A DNA stretch of 64,000 bases, from assembly GCA_947652115.1 (NCBI GenBank), contig OX393568.1:17216971-17280970 (forward strand), in the 5' to 3' direction. The notes under the pieces are model-generated. The model searched no databases. It saw only the letters and a list, made by a program, of their open reading frames with translations, and had not been told where the DNA came from. Position numbers and translations under genes: made by a program. Position 1 is the first letter of the stretch, and every line of letters begins with the position of its first letter. Positions 1 through 14,300 of the stretch are shown in pieces. The DNA is from Blastomussa wellsi (taxonomy: Eukaryota; Cnidaria; Anthozoa; Scleractinia; Plerogyridae).

Positions 1-56
1 GTGCAGACTGTCTATGTAGTTTTTAAATTCACTGGGTTCCAGCATGCAGCATATTT

Positions 57-548
57 TAATAACTTTAAAGTGCTACTGGGATGAAAAAATGTTGTTCTTG
101 TTCTCTTTCAATTCCGATTTTACAATTGGCATGAATGCGACATGCCAATTATTGCGCCTTAATTTTCAAAATAAGTCCGTGCGTTGAGAGAGCTGGATCG
201 AGAGAGAAAATTACGTCATTGACTCATTGACTTATTTACTGTGTGAACCAGCATATTTGGTATGGAAAACAGAAACTTGCTTCTAAAAGCTCGTGTTGCA
301 TACTAATCAGCTGGGTTCACACATTGCCAAAAATAAACTAGTGAGTCGATGACGTCATTTTCTTTCTCGATCCAACTTGGCTGAAGCCGACGCTGGCAAT
401 GGCGGACAGTTTAAACAAGAAATCGGACGGACTTATTTTGAAAATTGACGCGCAATAATTGGCATGGTGCATTCTTGCCAAATATAAAATCGGAATCGAA
501 AGAGAACAAGAACAACATTTTTTCATCGCGGTAGCACTTTAAGTTATT
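57..548. mobile_element. MITE with long terminal inverted repeats, family 1 copy A
   Basis: Roughly 100-base arms (57-170 and 440-548) are inverted copies of each other and begin with AATAACTT(T)AAAGTGCTAC. No coding capacity. A second copy lies at 20395-20780. The right end is 41 bases from the acceptor of exon 590. Confidence 0.75.
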
Positions 549-589
549 ATTAAGTTATTTATAACTAATATTTTTATATTCTTTTCCAG

Positions 590-2380
590 GTGAGCGGAAC
601 CTCACCTTTACCAACATTCGTTTTGAGCCTGGTAACAAGTTCACAGTAGACGTTGGATCCATGTTCTCAGTGGCAGGTTAGAAGCACCTACGCATGGAAA
701 TTTTGTATAATTTGTTCGAGCTCCAGAACTTCATAGAGCACGCTCCACGCTATCAACAACGCAAGCATTTTCATGGAAACGCAGTCTGGGCCCATCACGA
801 CCGCACTTATCCACCACTAACCCCAGTGGCCTGCCGCTGTCATTTGACTTTTTAAGTAAAAAAAGAGAAAGATACAAAGAGAAGTCAAACTTTATCGCGA
901 TGTGTTCTATCACAATCTCTGCCTCTATCTCCCCCCTTTACTTTCGGCACATCTGTTGATTTATGATTGGCTTTTTTACACATGTAGGCTGTTTGTTACT
1001 AACATCTTAAGTACTCTTTATGCACGTTAGGTGCCCATTCATGTTTCAGCAGTCGAGTTTTGTGAAATAATTGTTTGGAAAACGTGAATGTCCGTTTATT
1101 TACAGTTGCGATCTTTTAGTCTGTACGTTAGCTTGTTCGTGATGGATGAATTCAGCATTTACATCCGTTTCATTCAAATAGGTTCCTACAGATATTGTTG
1201 CCAAGGGATTTCTTGTCCTGATTGTGATCTGCGAATCTCTATTACCATTTTCGACAATGAATATGGGATCAATTCCTCTCTACCCATGAATTGTCGCGAA
1301 AATTCATTCAACATATCACTTGAAGCCGATGCGCGACCAGGCGATTATCGAATACAGGTGAGTGCAGACAACTTAATTCATCCTTGTACTGTTTCTGAAC
1401 ATAAGCGATCTGATTGCGTTCATTATCGAGCCTAAGGAAATAGAAACGGAAAGTCGGTCGATATTGTCACCATAGGAATACCTTATTCTTCTTTCAGGAC
1501 CTGTTCATGTGATATAATAATGCTCCTGGGGGAGAGTCACCCAGGCCACCCCAAATGAGAGAAATTTTCTTACATTCTTTTCGTCTGGTTATTGTATTGA
1601 AGGCTTTCAGAATAAGAAGACACTTTAGCGTCAAATGAGTGCATTATTGAAACCACGTGCAACATATCGTATCTTCATTGTCTCTAAATTTCGATTTGTG
1701 AAACTTAGCTTGACAAAATAGGTTAGTGATCTACGACTCAAGTTTTGTTTAGGAAGCACTAGTTCTCAGTTTAAGGTATCTTTTAGCTCGCCAATAGAAG
1801 AAACCTTTCTACGAAATTGTGTCGAATATCGCTACCTACCATTTTGCGACAATGTATCAAACTTAAACCAAGGGCGCGCTTTTTTATTCACAATTCTGGA
1901 ATAAGGATGGTTGTTACAGAATGCTCGGAATAATTCGGATTGCCTGTATTAAAAAACGCCCGTCGAGATGCGTGGTCCTGGCACGAGTAAACATTACGTA
2001 ACAAATATGGCGGCCGACGAAGAGGCTGCCATTGCAGCCATTATTGTAGCAATTTTTCTTCTTGATAATAAAAGGGAGGGCATTTTTCTTGATGTCGGCA
2101 ATCATTTGCCAAATTGCCTTTTTCTTGAAGGAAACATCACTGAAAAACGCCTCGTTCTTTTGGTACAAAGAAATAAGAAGCAATGTTTCGGGCGATTCTC
2201 ATTCCAGAATTGTGAATAAAAAAAACGCGCTTTAATTTTATCGCAGGTGGATTGACTGTTTTAAAATCCATTATTGTAAGTTAAAATAGTCCATTATTTG
2301 CTTTCTGGTTTAGGCTCATTTCTCTTTTGTTGATGAAACAGACGCAAAATACCTCGAACTAGGTCAAGTGTCTGTTACAG
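590..2380 (+). CDS. Exons 1-3: MAM-like beta-sandwich (diverged)
   Basis: Three exons (590-676, 1182-1357, 2314-2380) read in one frame. The second is cysteine-rich, with two CxxC-like pairs near its start. The phase pattern (1-1, 1-0, 0-1) is the one the three MAM domains downstream use for their three exons. The last exon ends in a strand resembling the closing strand of MAM (YLELGQVSV where MAM has a xALDDVSx-type motif). I infer a diverged MAM-like jelly-roll; the characteristic MAM N-terminal cysteine/tryptophan pattern is not visible. Confidence 0.55.
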
Positions 2381-5300
2381 GTGGGTATTCAATGATTTAT
2401 ATACCGAAACAATGAACAGTCCTCAGATCAACTCAACTCAAACTTCGGCCTAGAATTTATTTAAACTAAAAAGCTGTTTAACTGTATATGACGTGAAAAA
2501 TATTTTCTGCTTATTTGAAAGGCCTTTCTAAATACAGAAGAATGGCGTTTTTTAAAACATCTTTTTTCGTTTTAGAGTTTTTGACATTTTTCTATTATGC
2601 AAATTAGATTAGGATGACGTCATGACTTTTTTCAACTAAAAAATGGTAAAATTACTGAATAAAAATGATCTCTCTCGAAATATTGAAGCAGTGTTCTTGA
2701 AACTTGGCACCACAAATGTGTATCACAAAAGAAGCAAAATGACAGCCTGAGTATTGAACTCTTTCCAAATATCCCAAATATCCCTATTTGCAACCTCTAA
2801 TGTGAGTTAAAGGGTCCTACTTGGGACAGACATAGTATTGGCTGCGGTAGATGGTTCTTGGTTAAGACAAAAACTGGGAATTTCAGTAAAACAAAACCTA
2901 AAATTCCCAGTTTTTGTCTTAAAAGACAGTGCCGGCGGCAAAGCTGTTGTCATGGCAACAGCCTTAAGGGTGTCGTTGTTTTTCTTTTGTGATGCACATT
3001 TGTGTTGCCAAGTTTCAAGAACACTGCTTCAATAGTTTTTGAGATATTGTTTATTCAGTATTTTACCATTTTTAGTTGGAAACGTTATGACGTCATCACT
3101 GATCTAATTTGCATAATAGAAAAATTTCAATATCGCTGAAACGAGAAAATATATTTAAAAAAGACAAAACGTCATTCTTCTGAATTTTGAAAGGCCTTCC
3201 AAAAAAGCAGAAAATATTTTTCATGAAATCACTTTTCATGTGTTGGATTTCCTAACTTTTCTTTTATTGTGGAATGTGGACCATTTGAATGTATTCGCGT
3301 TCATATTGATGCCTCTTAGACTGCGAGCACAATGAAAGGGCTAATTTTAGGTAAGGAGCTGTTTTGGCAAATAAAAGGATAATATATTCCTTTAATTATC
3401 AGCTTGTAATTGTTGACTTCCAGCGGCTGTTCTCAGTGAATGCAGTTTTTCTCATGGGCTCTGTCACTGGATGTCAATTGGTTCGAATGGATCCTCGTGG
3501 AACACAACGAGAGGTATTAAGGCAAAAGATGTTCTACTTGTAAAGATACGATAATCACTAGTTTAAGATCAGTTGGACATTTTCCCCGAGACTAAATCAA
3601 AATTGTCTTGAAAGGTGCTCTATCACTTTAATAGTTAGAGGTAAATTGCATGTCTAAATTTGAGTGTTCTACTCGTTCTTGTCGGTTTGTCGATAGACAA
3701 TGAGTACGTGTTTGCAGAGCTACTAATTAAATCAAGTCGGAGTAACATCAGTTACTGTTCCTGTGATTAGTTTATCAGGGTGCGTTTTTACTGGGTATCA
3801 GCAAAGCGTCTCTTCAAAGCCCGGTGCTACCTTGGAAAGATCCCTACAGAAGAACGTTTACGTGTCTACAATTCGACTACATATTGCTTGACGCGACAAA
3901 AGTAACGAGAAAAAGAAAAGCTTCTTCTCTTGAAGTGCACGTTGGAACAAAAGAAGAGAAAGTATTGCTTTGGGAGATGAGAGGTTACCATGGAAACACA
4001 CCATTCAAGGCTCAGGTTTCATGGGAATCAAGAAAAGATGTTATGGTAGAGTAGAGTTTTTTGTCAACTATTAAATTAAATAACGAGGCAGAAAAGACCT
4101 ATGGCTACTGTAAAGCAGTAGAACCTTTTAAGCCAAAACTGACTCATAGCTGCGGGCGCTTAACACTGGTTTCTGTAGCACAAAGCGGCTTGGAGTAGTT
4201 CTACTCCTGGATGGGATGCTAGTCCATCGCAGGTTACTCCCCAGCATTCTTTCAGGTTCCCCCAACAAGTCATTGGACCCATTTATACACCTGGATGGGG
4301 AGAGGCACTGTGAGAGTAAAGTTTCTTGTACACAACGCAACACAACGCAGTGACCCGGGCCGTACGAACCGGAGTTCAGCGCACGATCCTGTGGCCGCTA
4401 TACTGCAGTAGAAAACGTTTACCCGGGATAACTGAGATTATAGATGTATCTGTATATCGCTGGTTTTTTACTTGTTAGCGGACAAGCAGGTGATGTTTCG
4501 AGACTTAGCATCCAAGCCAATGTCAATGCAAGGTGATTGAAATACAGCTTATTGATAATTTGCAAAAATTTTCGTTTCAGAATTCGCATTAAATTGTACG
4601 TAGCATATCTAATTAAAAAATAATCCCTTTAAAAGACTTGCTTTAAGATGTCATATTTCATAGCTTCATGAGCCAACTGCTTCCATAGTTTCTGATGACA
4701 TGCAAAAACTGATCTGTGGTTATTTTACTAAAGTTACTGTTTTCTTTCTTTTTTAGGTTGTACTAAAAGGTGAAGCAGTAAACAATGGAATTGTTTCAGT
4801 TGTAATACAGAATTTGAAGATCTTTACAGATGGCTGTGAAAGCTTTCCCTTGTTTGCCTTGCCAGGTTAGTAAAAATTGTCACTTTAGTATTCCAAGGAT
4901 CATTTGAACTAAATTCAAGCGATTAAAATCAAAGTTTGCTTGTTTAAAATTCGTGTTCGAAATATTTGCAGAAAGCTAGAATAAAATTCTTGCTAATTTT
5001 CCAACTGCCGTTGAGTTGAAATATGGAAACTACGTTCATTGCAGAAAATCAGGCCTAACCGGCCTTTTGAACTTTTGACCTCAGCGATACTGGTGCAGTA
5101 CCTACAAAATGAGCTTTCAAGGGAGCTGCTTACTTTATGAGTTCATGCTACACCCGTCATTAAAGAAATGAATATAAAAAATTTTTTAAAAACTGGCTCC
5201 TTGGATAATGAATTCAAGAGTTTTCATTGGCTTAGCGATCCTGATATATGAGCTAATATACCATACTCTTCATTTATCCGCGCTCATTGAAAAATTGTAA

Positions 5301-8300
5301 AATACCATATATTTGTCCTGCGGTTGGAATAAAATCGTATATTTAAAGCCAACGATTTCAAATATCTTACAACCTATATATTCACCAATATGAAGCAGAT
5401 TTGTTGGTTTTATTCATAGGGCATAGTTGTAGCAAGGAAGAATTTCAGTGTGACAACTTTCAATGTGTTAAAAGTACTCACAGATGCGATGGGCGGTCGC
5501 ACTGTTTGGACGGATCTGACGAAAGCAACTGCAAATGTCTAAACCATCAGTTTTCGTGTTTATCTGGCGAGTGCTTGTCCCATGAAAAACTGCGAAATGG
5601 AGAAAAAGACTGCCAAGATGGAGAAGATGAAAAGGAAGGACAGGGTAAAATTAGATTAATTAAATTGACTTATCACAAATTGGAGGTCAATCACGAATCG
5701 ATTTATCCATTAATCAACGAAGTGTATCGGTAGGAAATAATTTATGTTTTGAAAGTGAGAAATGATCCTCGCCGTCAATTTCCAATTTAAGCAATTAATT
5801 GGAATAAAGAAGCTTAAAAATTTCGGGGCTTCAAGGAAATGCACTGTGATGATCTTTTCTCACTTTCATCTACATCCGAAGTTCGTATATGAGTTATTTA
5901 ACATACTTTACACCAATTTATGTTTTCTCGGCAAAAGCGTAATTACTAAGATTAAGATTAAAGACTGGATTAAAATGAACGTGGAGATAATAAAGTTAAG
6001 ACAATTATAAGTAAGAACTAAAACGCTAAAAACAGTAACATTTGCAAATTTGTTAAAATATAAGGACAGCATTATAAAAACACTCTAAGATTTAGAAATA
6101 CTTTCACAACATTAGGGGCTTACTTTTTGTCATATTGGCCTTGAAGAAAACCTCCACTCTTTCAACAAATTGAAGTTAAATTGTTTGCAATAATACCTAA
6201 ATTCTAAATTTTATCGGAATAAAGAGAAATGGGATGTAACAGCGACAAAATATGGAAAAAAAGCTTTTAAAATTCCTTCGCGCCGCCATTTTGGATGTTA
6301 TGACGAGTAATGGTGGAAGCAGAGGATTTTTTTGTGTGATACAATTGGACAACCATTACACCAGGCACGGCGGAGCCGGAGGGGGGCGCTGAGGGGGCTT
6401 CCGCCCCCCCCCCCCCCACTTTTTACGACGATGACATTTTTTTGTTTTAGTATACGGTCCATATGAAGAAATAATGAAGAAAGGAAAACGGAAATAATAT
6501 AAAAAGGAAAAAGGAAACGGAAAAGTGCCATTTTGTAGAAAAAATAAGTTACTGGTAGTTATTGCTGTCATTTCAGAGTCATTTTTAAGCAATAATATCT
6601 TATCACATTTTTGACTGAACAGTGAACTACGTCCGTTAACGTTAATTCAATTCATACTCAGAAGTTATTTGAGAAAAGACGTAAAATACGTAGAGCACTA
6701 ACCAGATGAAACAAGTGCTTGAATCCTACTTGCTTCATTTAGTGACGAGAACTTACAAAGCTACAACCTTGTTCAAAGCCTGTCGGAAACTTTTCGAGTT
6801 TACCACACACGGGGAGGTTGTGTAAAAACCCAAGTTAGTGTACTAAAGCCAGGATATATCGTGGAAGGCTGAAAAATATGTATCATGCTTGCAAAACTTC
6901 CAAAATATTGCTGTAAGCAAGCAAAGTACATGTCATATTATTCTTATCCAGGTTGTCTTTTTTTAAGAAATATCTCCTGGAGAATGTTGAAAATACCATT
7001 TCCGAGGTTTGAGTGTTATCAGGTTCACCGCAAAGACATAGCATAATTTTGAAAATCATATATTTAAAATATCTTCCTATGGTTGGAGGGCGTCTTATCC
7101 ATACTAAACTCTTTTGTTTGACGGATAGTGACGTTCAAATTTCGCAATCTGAATAAGGCTTGGATGTTCTTTCGTATGGTAGGATTCACTTTTCAACCCA
7201 ATCGAACCCAATTGTTTTTAGGCGTTTGTAGCCAGTCGTCTGCTCGTTTAGAACATGGCTAATACTCGGAGTCAAAGAATTCCATAGTTTACAAACCAAA
7301 GATTAAAAAGATTTATGTATCCATTCTAAATCAAACGATAGTAGAGCAAGCTTGTTACAGATAGATTATATTGAACATTCACCGTATGATATACGATTGT
7401 TGCTGCCCTACAGATTAAATTTGGACTTTAGTTTTGAAACATTTCAATATTTTTTCCTCTTGGTCTGATTAAGGGAACCTGATTGGTAAATTTCTGTGTT
7501 TTGACGGCGAGCCACTCTCTTGGTCACAAACTTGTAAGAAAACAGAAGGATGTGCTGACGACAGTCATTTCCCTTCAATATGTGGTGAGGCTCTTTAAGT
7601 TTATATCATGTTAATCTTAAAGTGGTACTATGATCAAATTATTTCTCAAAATACCTCGCCGGTTACAATAACGATAACAATTAGTACACAAGAATTGCAA
7701 ATGCCCAAATCTTTGTTCTTCATAAAAGATATCCGAATGAGATCCGAATGATATCGGATCACTGATCTGATCATGCCAAAGAAACGCTCCGTGTTGCACT
7801 AAATTTTAAAACACTTTAGTAAAACGAGTGTCATGCCTGTCAATGTTAGGCAGTGGAAAGCACACAAATTTAGGAAAGACATTGAACGTTCGGCAACTCC
7901 GGAGAAATGAGACACCCAAGTCTGATAGGATTTCCTTTTCTTGATAGTGAGTTTTTCACATTTCCTAAGGTCTTGCAAGGATAACAATCCATCGTATTTT
8001 CTTGTTAAGTCATGTATAACATTGCCATAACTTCGTGACAATAACAGTATTAAAAAAAAATTTAAGCTCACGATACAACTTTTTAAAGACATGTTTCGGC
8101 ATGACTCATGCCATCATCAGTTTAATGTGTTGTTCCGTTTTCCACTGTTTTATATACGTTTACAGTTTGAGTACGTTAACAATTTGAAATTTAAAATACA
8201 GTAACAGTTACAATTCTGCGCGTGCAAGTGCACGAGTGTCAATATAGAATCGAGTCACAAGAAGCAAAAATCATTTCAGTTTCAAAGATCCTATTCCAGA

Positions 8301-11300
8301 TGCATAAAATCCCTGGTTGTGTATCAATTTTACTTGCGCGGATGTAACTCCCGTTACATTGGCGAGACGTCACGCCACTTTGCAACTAGGGTAAAAGAGC
8401 ATCTCTCGACTGACAAAAATTCTCACGTCTACAAATTAAACACCTGAACGGTTTACCTAGTTGTAAACGCAAATGTTCAGTTGATTGTTTCAAGATTGTA
8501 GATTCAGCTAAAACTGGACACTGTCTTAATTTCAAAGAAGCGATCTACATCAGCCTCTTAAAGCCAGAACTAAATGCGCGATTACAACACAACAATTCTG
8601 CGCGTGAGACTTATCAGACTCCGGAGTTGCCGAACGTTCAATGTCTTTCCCAAATTTGTGTACTTTAGTAAAAATAGTAAAATCGTAAAATGCCTCTCTT
8701 AGGGTAGCAGGAAATTTATGAGGATGAGATAGTACGGCGATAGCTCGAAGGGCCAAAAATTTTTCGGGCCCCCACCTTAGAAAGAAGTCTGGAACCGCTA
8801 CTGTTTACCGTCCTTTACCTATACTTTTGTCTTTAAAGAACCACCTTTTTCTACACAGGAACAACGGCATGTTCACTGAATGACTTATCTTGTTCAAGTC
8901 AAAGAGGAGGAAGAACTAGAAACCACGAAATCACTTGCCAGATTCCTTTTCGAGGTACGATGTTAAATTTCACGCCTGAGTTTCAGAACCGGTTGGGTAA
9001 TAGATGAGGAGCAATATATGCCAATAAAATCTATTTCATCCTAGAAATACATAGGTTCTACTCTTATTGGAGCTTGCTTGCCAAGCAGAACGGTTATTTT
9101 TATTTAAACCCACACAAAAACTATTTACAATACAATAATACACAGTTTCACGTAACGCTATTACTTACAATGTATTTCACTTATTAACAAACTACTTCAC
9201 AAAAACAAAAAGAGGAGTCAACTATTACTTACGTTACTTACAATTCAAGTTACTTGCACTACTGTAATGTACAATATTAGATTTTTAGTTTACAAATTGT
9301 CTAAGAGTCTGGTGGTTAGTTAGGTACTGTTTGTTTAAGACTGAGAGGTGAAGCAAGCAGAACGATTGACACTCTTTGCAGGATAATAATAACCCATAAA
9401 ATCAGCTAGAATTGAAGCAAAATTAAATGCTTTTGTTACGTTGGTTTGATAGGCATATATTGATTTTGATTTCTATTTCAGGACCATGCGATTTCCAAAA
9501 CGGATTATGTGGATTACGGAATGATGTCAATAGTGAATTTCAGTGGAGAACTGGAAAAGGGCCAACACCATCGGAAGACACGGGACCTTCCTTTGACCAT
9601 ACGACCTTGTCAAACGAAGGTAATATATAGTACGTTTAAGCAGTTTGAAATCTAAATAATGGTTGAGGGGGGCTGGAAATCTATGAAAGTTGAAGTTTAT
9701 GAAAGTGTGGAGTTTTATTCAAGCGATAAGAAGTGATCTGTGTCAAGTCGCTTAATTATAGATACAGATATAAATATTTACGTTATATGTATTCTTTGCT
9801 GTAAGTCTCAAATCCGTTAGTGATATACAACATCCAAGTGTTGACCGGCAAGGAAAGCTCTCACGAAGAAGGGCAGCTTTCACTAACACAACACTTTATT
9901 TTCTACCGAAGCCGACACATGACCATGCTTGTCAAAAATGTCAAAAAAATGTCAAATGAATGATTATAGTGGTCATGCACTTAGCTACATCAAGCTAATT
10001 CTCAGACAAGCCACTCAAACAGAGGGAAACAAATATTTCAAATAAACATAACAAGCTTGAAAATCCCAACTGGCGGGAGGCGGACCAGTTGGCTATATAC
10101 AAGCATGACCGAGGAGTTGAACTAGGGTCCACCAAGAAACAACTCCAGCTAAGTGGTCAGAGCGGGACTTGAACCCGTGACCTCCGGATTTCAAGTCCGG
10201 CTTTCTTCACACACTACGGAACACCGTTGACCCCTAAGGTTACGACTATATCAACATCCTTAATTTTTAAAGAAACTATTAAGGAGTTAAAAGTTAATAT
10301 GTTTCATGAACACAAACAAACATGAACAGGCGATGTCACAATAGGCAACACTGAGCACAACAATGCACTCCAGTCTCCATTTCAAAGGTTTAAAAGGTCC
10401 AATCTCTGCGGTGGTCTGATTGGTCGGCCACATCGGGACGTTTGCACAGGTTGAAGTGGACTCTCAATTGGTGACTCTGAATTGGGGTTAGGCACTGTGG
10501 CTTCTTCAGTATCAGCACCATTACTATTTTACTGCTACTGGTTGTATTGGCAGGGTTTACGGGTCACATGGGACCAGAGGCTCAGTAGCTGTTAGGTGGA
10601 TCCTGTTCCGTCTGACCAACCCGTCTGGCGTTTTTACAACGTACGGACGTGGTGTTACTTCCCCCAAGACCTCGCCGTGGCCCCACCGTTCACCACGGTG
10701 ACGGTCATTTGGCCTGGTGTACACAAATTGCAAGGCGCAAGAGGGGATATGTCTCTGCTAGCAGTTTTGTCATAGTGAGCTTTGGCTTTAGCACGCCTGT
10801 CCAGATGCTCATCACGGACTACGGCAACAGGTGGCGGAGTGTTCCTATGGTCCAAGAGACCAGTATGGAGGTTTGTCTTTTTCAACATCTTCTTTGCTTC
10901 CTTTAAGCCGATTCAGCTTTACAGGTGGCTCTAGCACTATACGGTGAACGGGTAATCAACTTGAAATCACAAGTTTTGGCAAAGTTCAAAACTCTTGAGA
11001 GGTATACTGGGGTCCGTGATCTGACAGAAATGTATCTGGCACACCATAGCGGGCAAAGTGCGCCTTTAAGATAACATTGGCAGCATTGATATCTTCGTTC
11101 AACAGATCAACCTCAAACCAGTCACTGTAGTGGTCTACTGTAACAGCATGCCAAGGCCCACCATGCTTGAATAAGTCTTGAGAAATAAATTTCCATGGAC
11201 CCTGCGGAATTTCATGTGACAACATCGGTTCTTTTGGGAATGCCGAACCATAGCTAGCACACAATAAACAATTGGCACTCTCTTTAAGTATTGCAGTTTG

Positions 11301-14300
11301 CAGTCCAGGCCAATACATTACTTCACGAGCACAACGAATCATGCTTTCACCGCCCTGATGACCTTGGTGGAGCTTTTTCAGTATAATAGACTGTAGCTTC
11401 ACGGGAATGACTTTATGTGACTTGTACAACACACCATTGGTATACCGCTAGCTCATCCCTTACTAAATAGTAGTGACGGAGTGCTGTGGGCACTTTTGTT
11501 TGACGGCCATCCATGAGCCACGAACTCACACAGAGTTGACATGGTGTGATCTGCTTCAGTTTCAGCTTTAATGTCCTCTAGTGTGCTAGGATACATATCA
11601 GGGGGAGTCTAATTCCATGGTCTCTAGCTCTGCTCGGAACATCTCTTGGGTATCCTCCCTGTCACACTAAAAGACCTCTTCTCGTGGGCTTGAGCGTGTA
11701 GGGAGGTCCAAGGCGTCTCTTGACAGCGTATCAGCTAAGTACATGTACTTGCCTTTCTTATAAGCCACTATGAACTTGAATGACTGTAGCTGAAGCATTA
11801 TACGCTGAAGGCGCCTGGGGACTTTACTCAAGGGTTTTTTGAAAATCGTTTCCAACGGTTGGTGATAAGAATGTACTACGACACCTTGTTTGTCATAAAG
11901 ATACTGGTAGAACTTCGTACGCGCTACTTTGATGGCCAGACATTCATTTTCAATAGGCGCATAGTTGACTTCAGCTGCTGACAGTGTTGAACTCGAGAAA
12001 GGCACAGGTTGCCCATCTTGTAGTAGGGTACCCCCAGACCTGTGTCACTTGTAACTCACACGGTTTTTTCACATCAAAGAACTTCAATGTTGTGCTTTTG
12101 CAATTAAACGTTTGGCTGTCTTGAAAGCTTTGTCATGCTGGGAGGACCATGACCAGACTGCATTCTCTTGGTTCAGCTCCGTGAGCGGCTTCACAATTTC
12201 AGCAAGGTTTGGGGTGAATCGTGACAAATAGTTGCACATACCCAGGACATCTTGGGGTGGGTTCATGTCCATAACGGCCCGGACTCGATCTGGATGTGGA
12301 GTAATGCCATTACTGCCAGGGAGATGGCTCATCCAGGCAACTTGCTTTATTTTGAACTGAGAGATTATTAACCTCTCGGCACCGCAACGTTACTATCCAT
12401 CTCAGACGTCCGCAGACAAGGGCTTTTTTCGGCCCGCTTCACTGTACGTTGGTTTTAGTCTGCGGTTCAAAAATTCTGGTCACGTGATGAAATTTTTGTG
12501 GCTCTGCGGTTTAATACACTGATCACGTGATGTCATTTTGGTTGTTTCCGCCAGCAGCCACTAAAGAGAAAACCGTGCGTGAAGCGAGCCGAAAAAAAAC
12601 GCCCTTGTCCACGGACGTCGGAGATGGATAGTAAGTTCCACAAGTTAATGCCATGATCCGCCTCTTCAATACTATCGCCATTCCCAAAGACGAAAATGTC
12701 ATCAGCCTTATTTACAGCACCAGCCAATCCTTCCAACGTTTCATGCTGTCTTCGCTGGGTGAGGGTGGGTGTGGGTGAACTTGGATTGGAACCACGTTAG
12801 GATTCATGCTGATGTGTAGGGGTAGACCCAAAGTTTCCAACCCTGTATGAACATCTTTAAAGGCATCCATGAAAACAACAACAACATCCATTTTATTATG
12901 CAAAAATATATAGAAATAAATACAGTAAAAAAACCTCAAATAATCAAAAAAGCTTCTCAGGATAGCAAACACTTTTCGAGCTGAGTAGTTACCAAAATTA
13001 TTGTGATTTATTACATGGGTTGTGGAAAAGAAAAGTAAAAAGAAAACAACTTGACAACTAGTCAGTTTTCCCCAAGGGACAGGCACATGGGTCACACACA
13101 CACCTCGCTAGCCATACTCCCGTTACTTGGGCTAACTTTCACTTTGCTTGTTGTACTACTGTGTACTGTACTAATATCTTCACACATACCGTTCACTGGA
13201 GAAGTGTTGCTGGGTTCATCGATCGACCTAAGCTCTTCTGTTGGACTACCATTCAGTGAGGCAGATCTGATTTCCTTGTCAGGAGTTCCACTTTCTTCGA
13301 CTCTTCTTTGCTGAGGTCCTGATTCAAGCTGGCACCCTGAGTTTCTGGCACCCTCTTTTGGGTTGTTACGATTCCAGGAGGGGGTGTTTCTTCCATCTAA
13401 CACAATCAGATCCACTCAAAGAGGTGGTTGTGAGCCCTTGACATATTTATTTAACAGCTGAAATTGAAGAGTGTGAAACTTTCCTTGCGTCTCACAGACT
13501 AACTCTATTTGCTCCACTGGCTTTATTTCGCCTCCTCTGTAGATACGCAGGATGGCGTAGGAGGGTTTGATTAGGCCATTGATATCAAATCTTGCTGGAC
13601 ACATGCCCGGGAGATCATCCACTGCAAGTGTGTTGGCTGTTGAGGCAGTATCTAACTGCAAAGTTTTCCAAACAAAACAGTTTCCGGCTGTTGACAATTT
13701 GATCGCTGCGAAAACCTGATACCACTGATACAGATCTCACAGAGTGAGTGTCTAAAGTAAACAAATGATATGTTTCTTTCCCACCATCGGAAACAGACTC
13801 ATCCAACGCATTCACATGCTGAGGTTTGCTCAAACATTGCCGGGCTAAATGTCCTTCTTTACCACATCTTTGGCACTTATACTTAAGGATAATTGCATAA
13901 CACTTTTCTTTTGGGTGACTAGGTGTTGCCCCAAAATAGTTACGCTCAGGCTGTTTTTTGGATGACCCTTTGCTATTGCCTTGGCTTGGAGTTTGAGGGC
14001 TTTTCTCCTTTGACTGGGGGTGCTGCTTCTGTCCAGTTAACCTGTTATTGATCTCCACGGACTTGCCTCATAAGTCTTTGAGCGTCAGTTGAGGATTCAT
14101 AATTCTTAGCTATTCCAATCACAGCACGGAACTCCTCAATGTTACCTTCCTTGTCACGATCACCATTAGTGTTCAACTCTCCTTGCAAAGTTTCGTCTAC
14201 CAAACCTGCAATAAAACGGTCGCGATATGCTTGATCTTTAAAGTTCCCATATTCGCAATATTTAGCTCGTTCCACCACTCGACACTCCCACGCACTAATA

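Larger units (their letters stand above)
7859..8667. mobile_element. Composite Penelope-like remnant with inverted ends
   Basis: A 45-base block carrying GAACGTTCGGCAACTCCGGA occurs near 7870-7905 and inverted near 8615-8660. Between them lie a hammerhead-ribozyme-like motif (8076-8132, minus) and a GIY-YIG endonuclease reading frame (8300-8600, plus). Together these indicate a Penelope-like retroelement fragment. Confidence 0.6.

Noticed and set aside
3320..3350. Short exon between exon 3 and MAM A (acceptor CTCTTAG, donor GTAAGG)
   Set aside because: Its phase forces a stop at the start of the MAM exon, whereas direct joining of 2380 to 3424 is open.
6298..6592. Overlapping minus-strand ORFs with poly-glycine/proline
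   Set aside because: Arise from a GC-rich repeat patch with a poly-C run; no conserved motif.
10155..10232. A functional tRNA-Ser(UGA) gene
   Set aside because: Only 5 bp of the acceptor stem pair, the T stem has a mismatch, and a serine tRNA would need a long variable arm; it lies inside an LTR.
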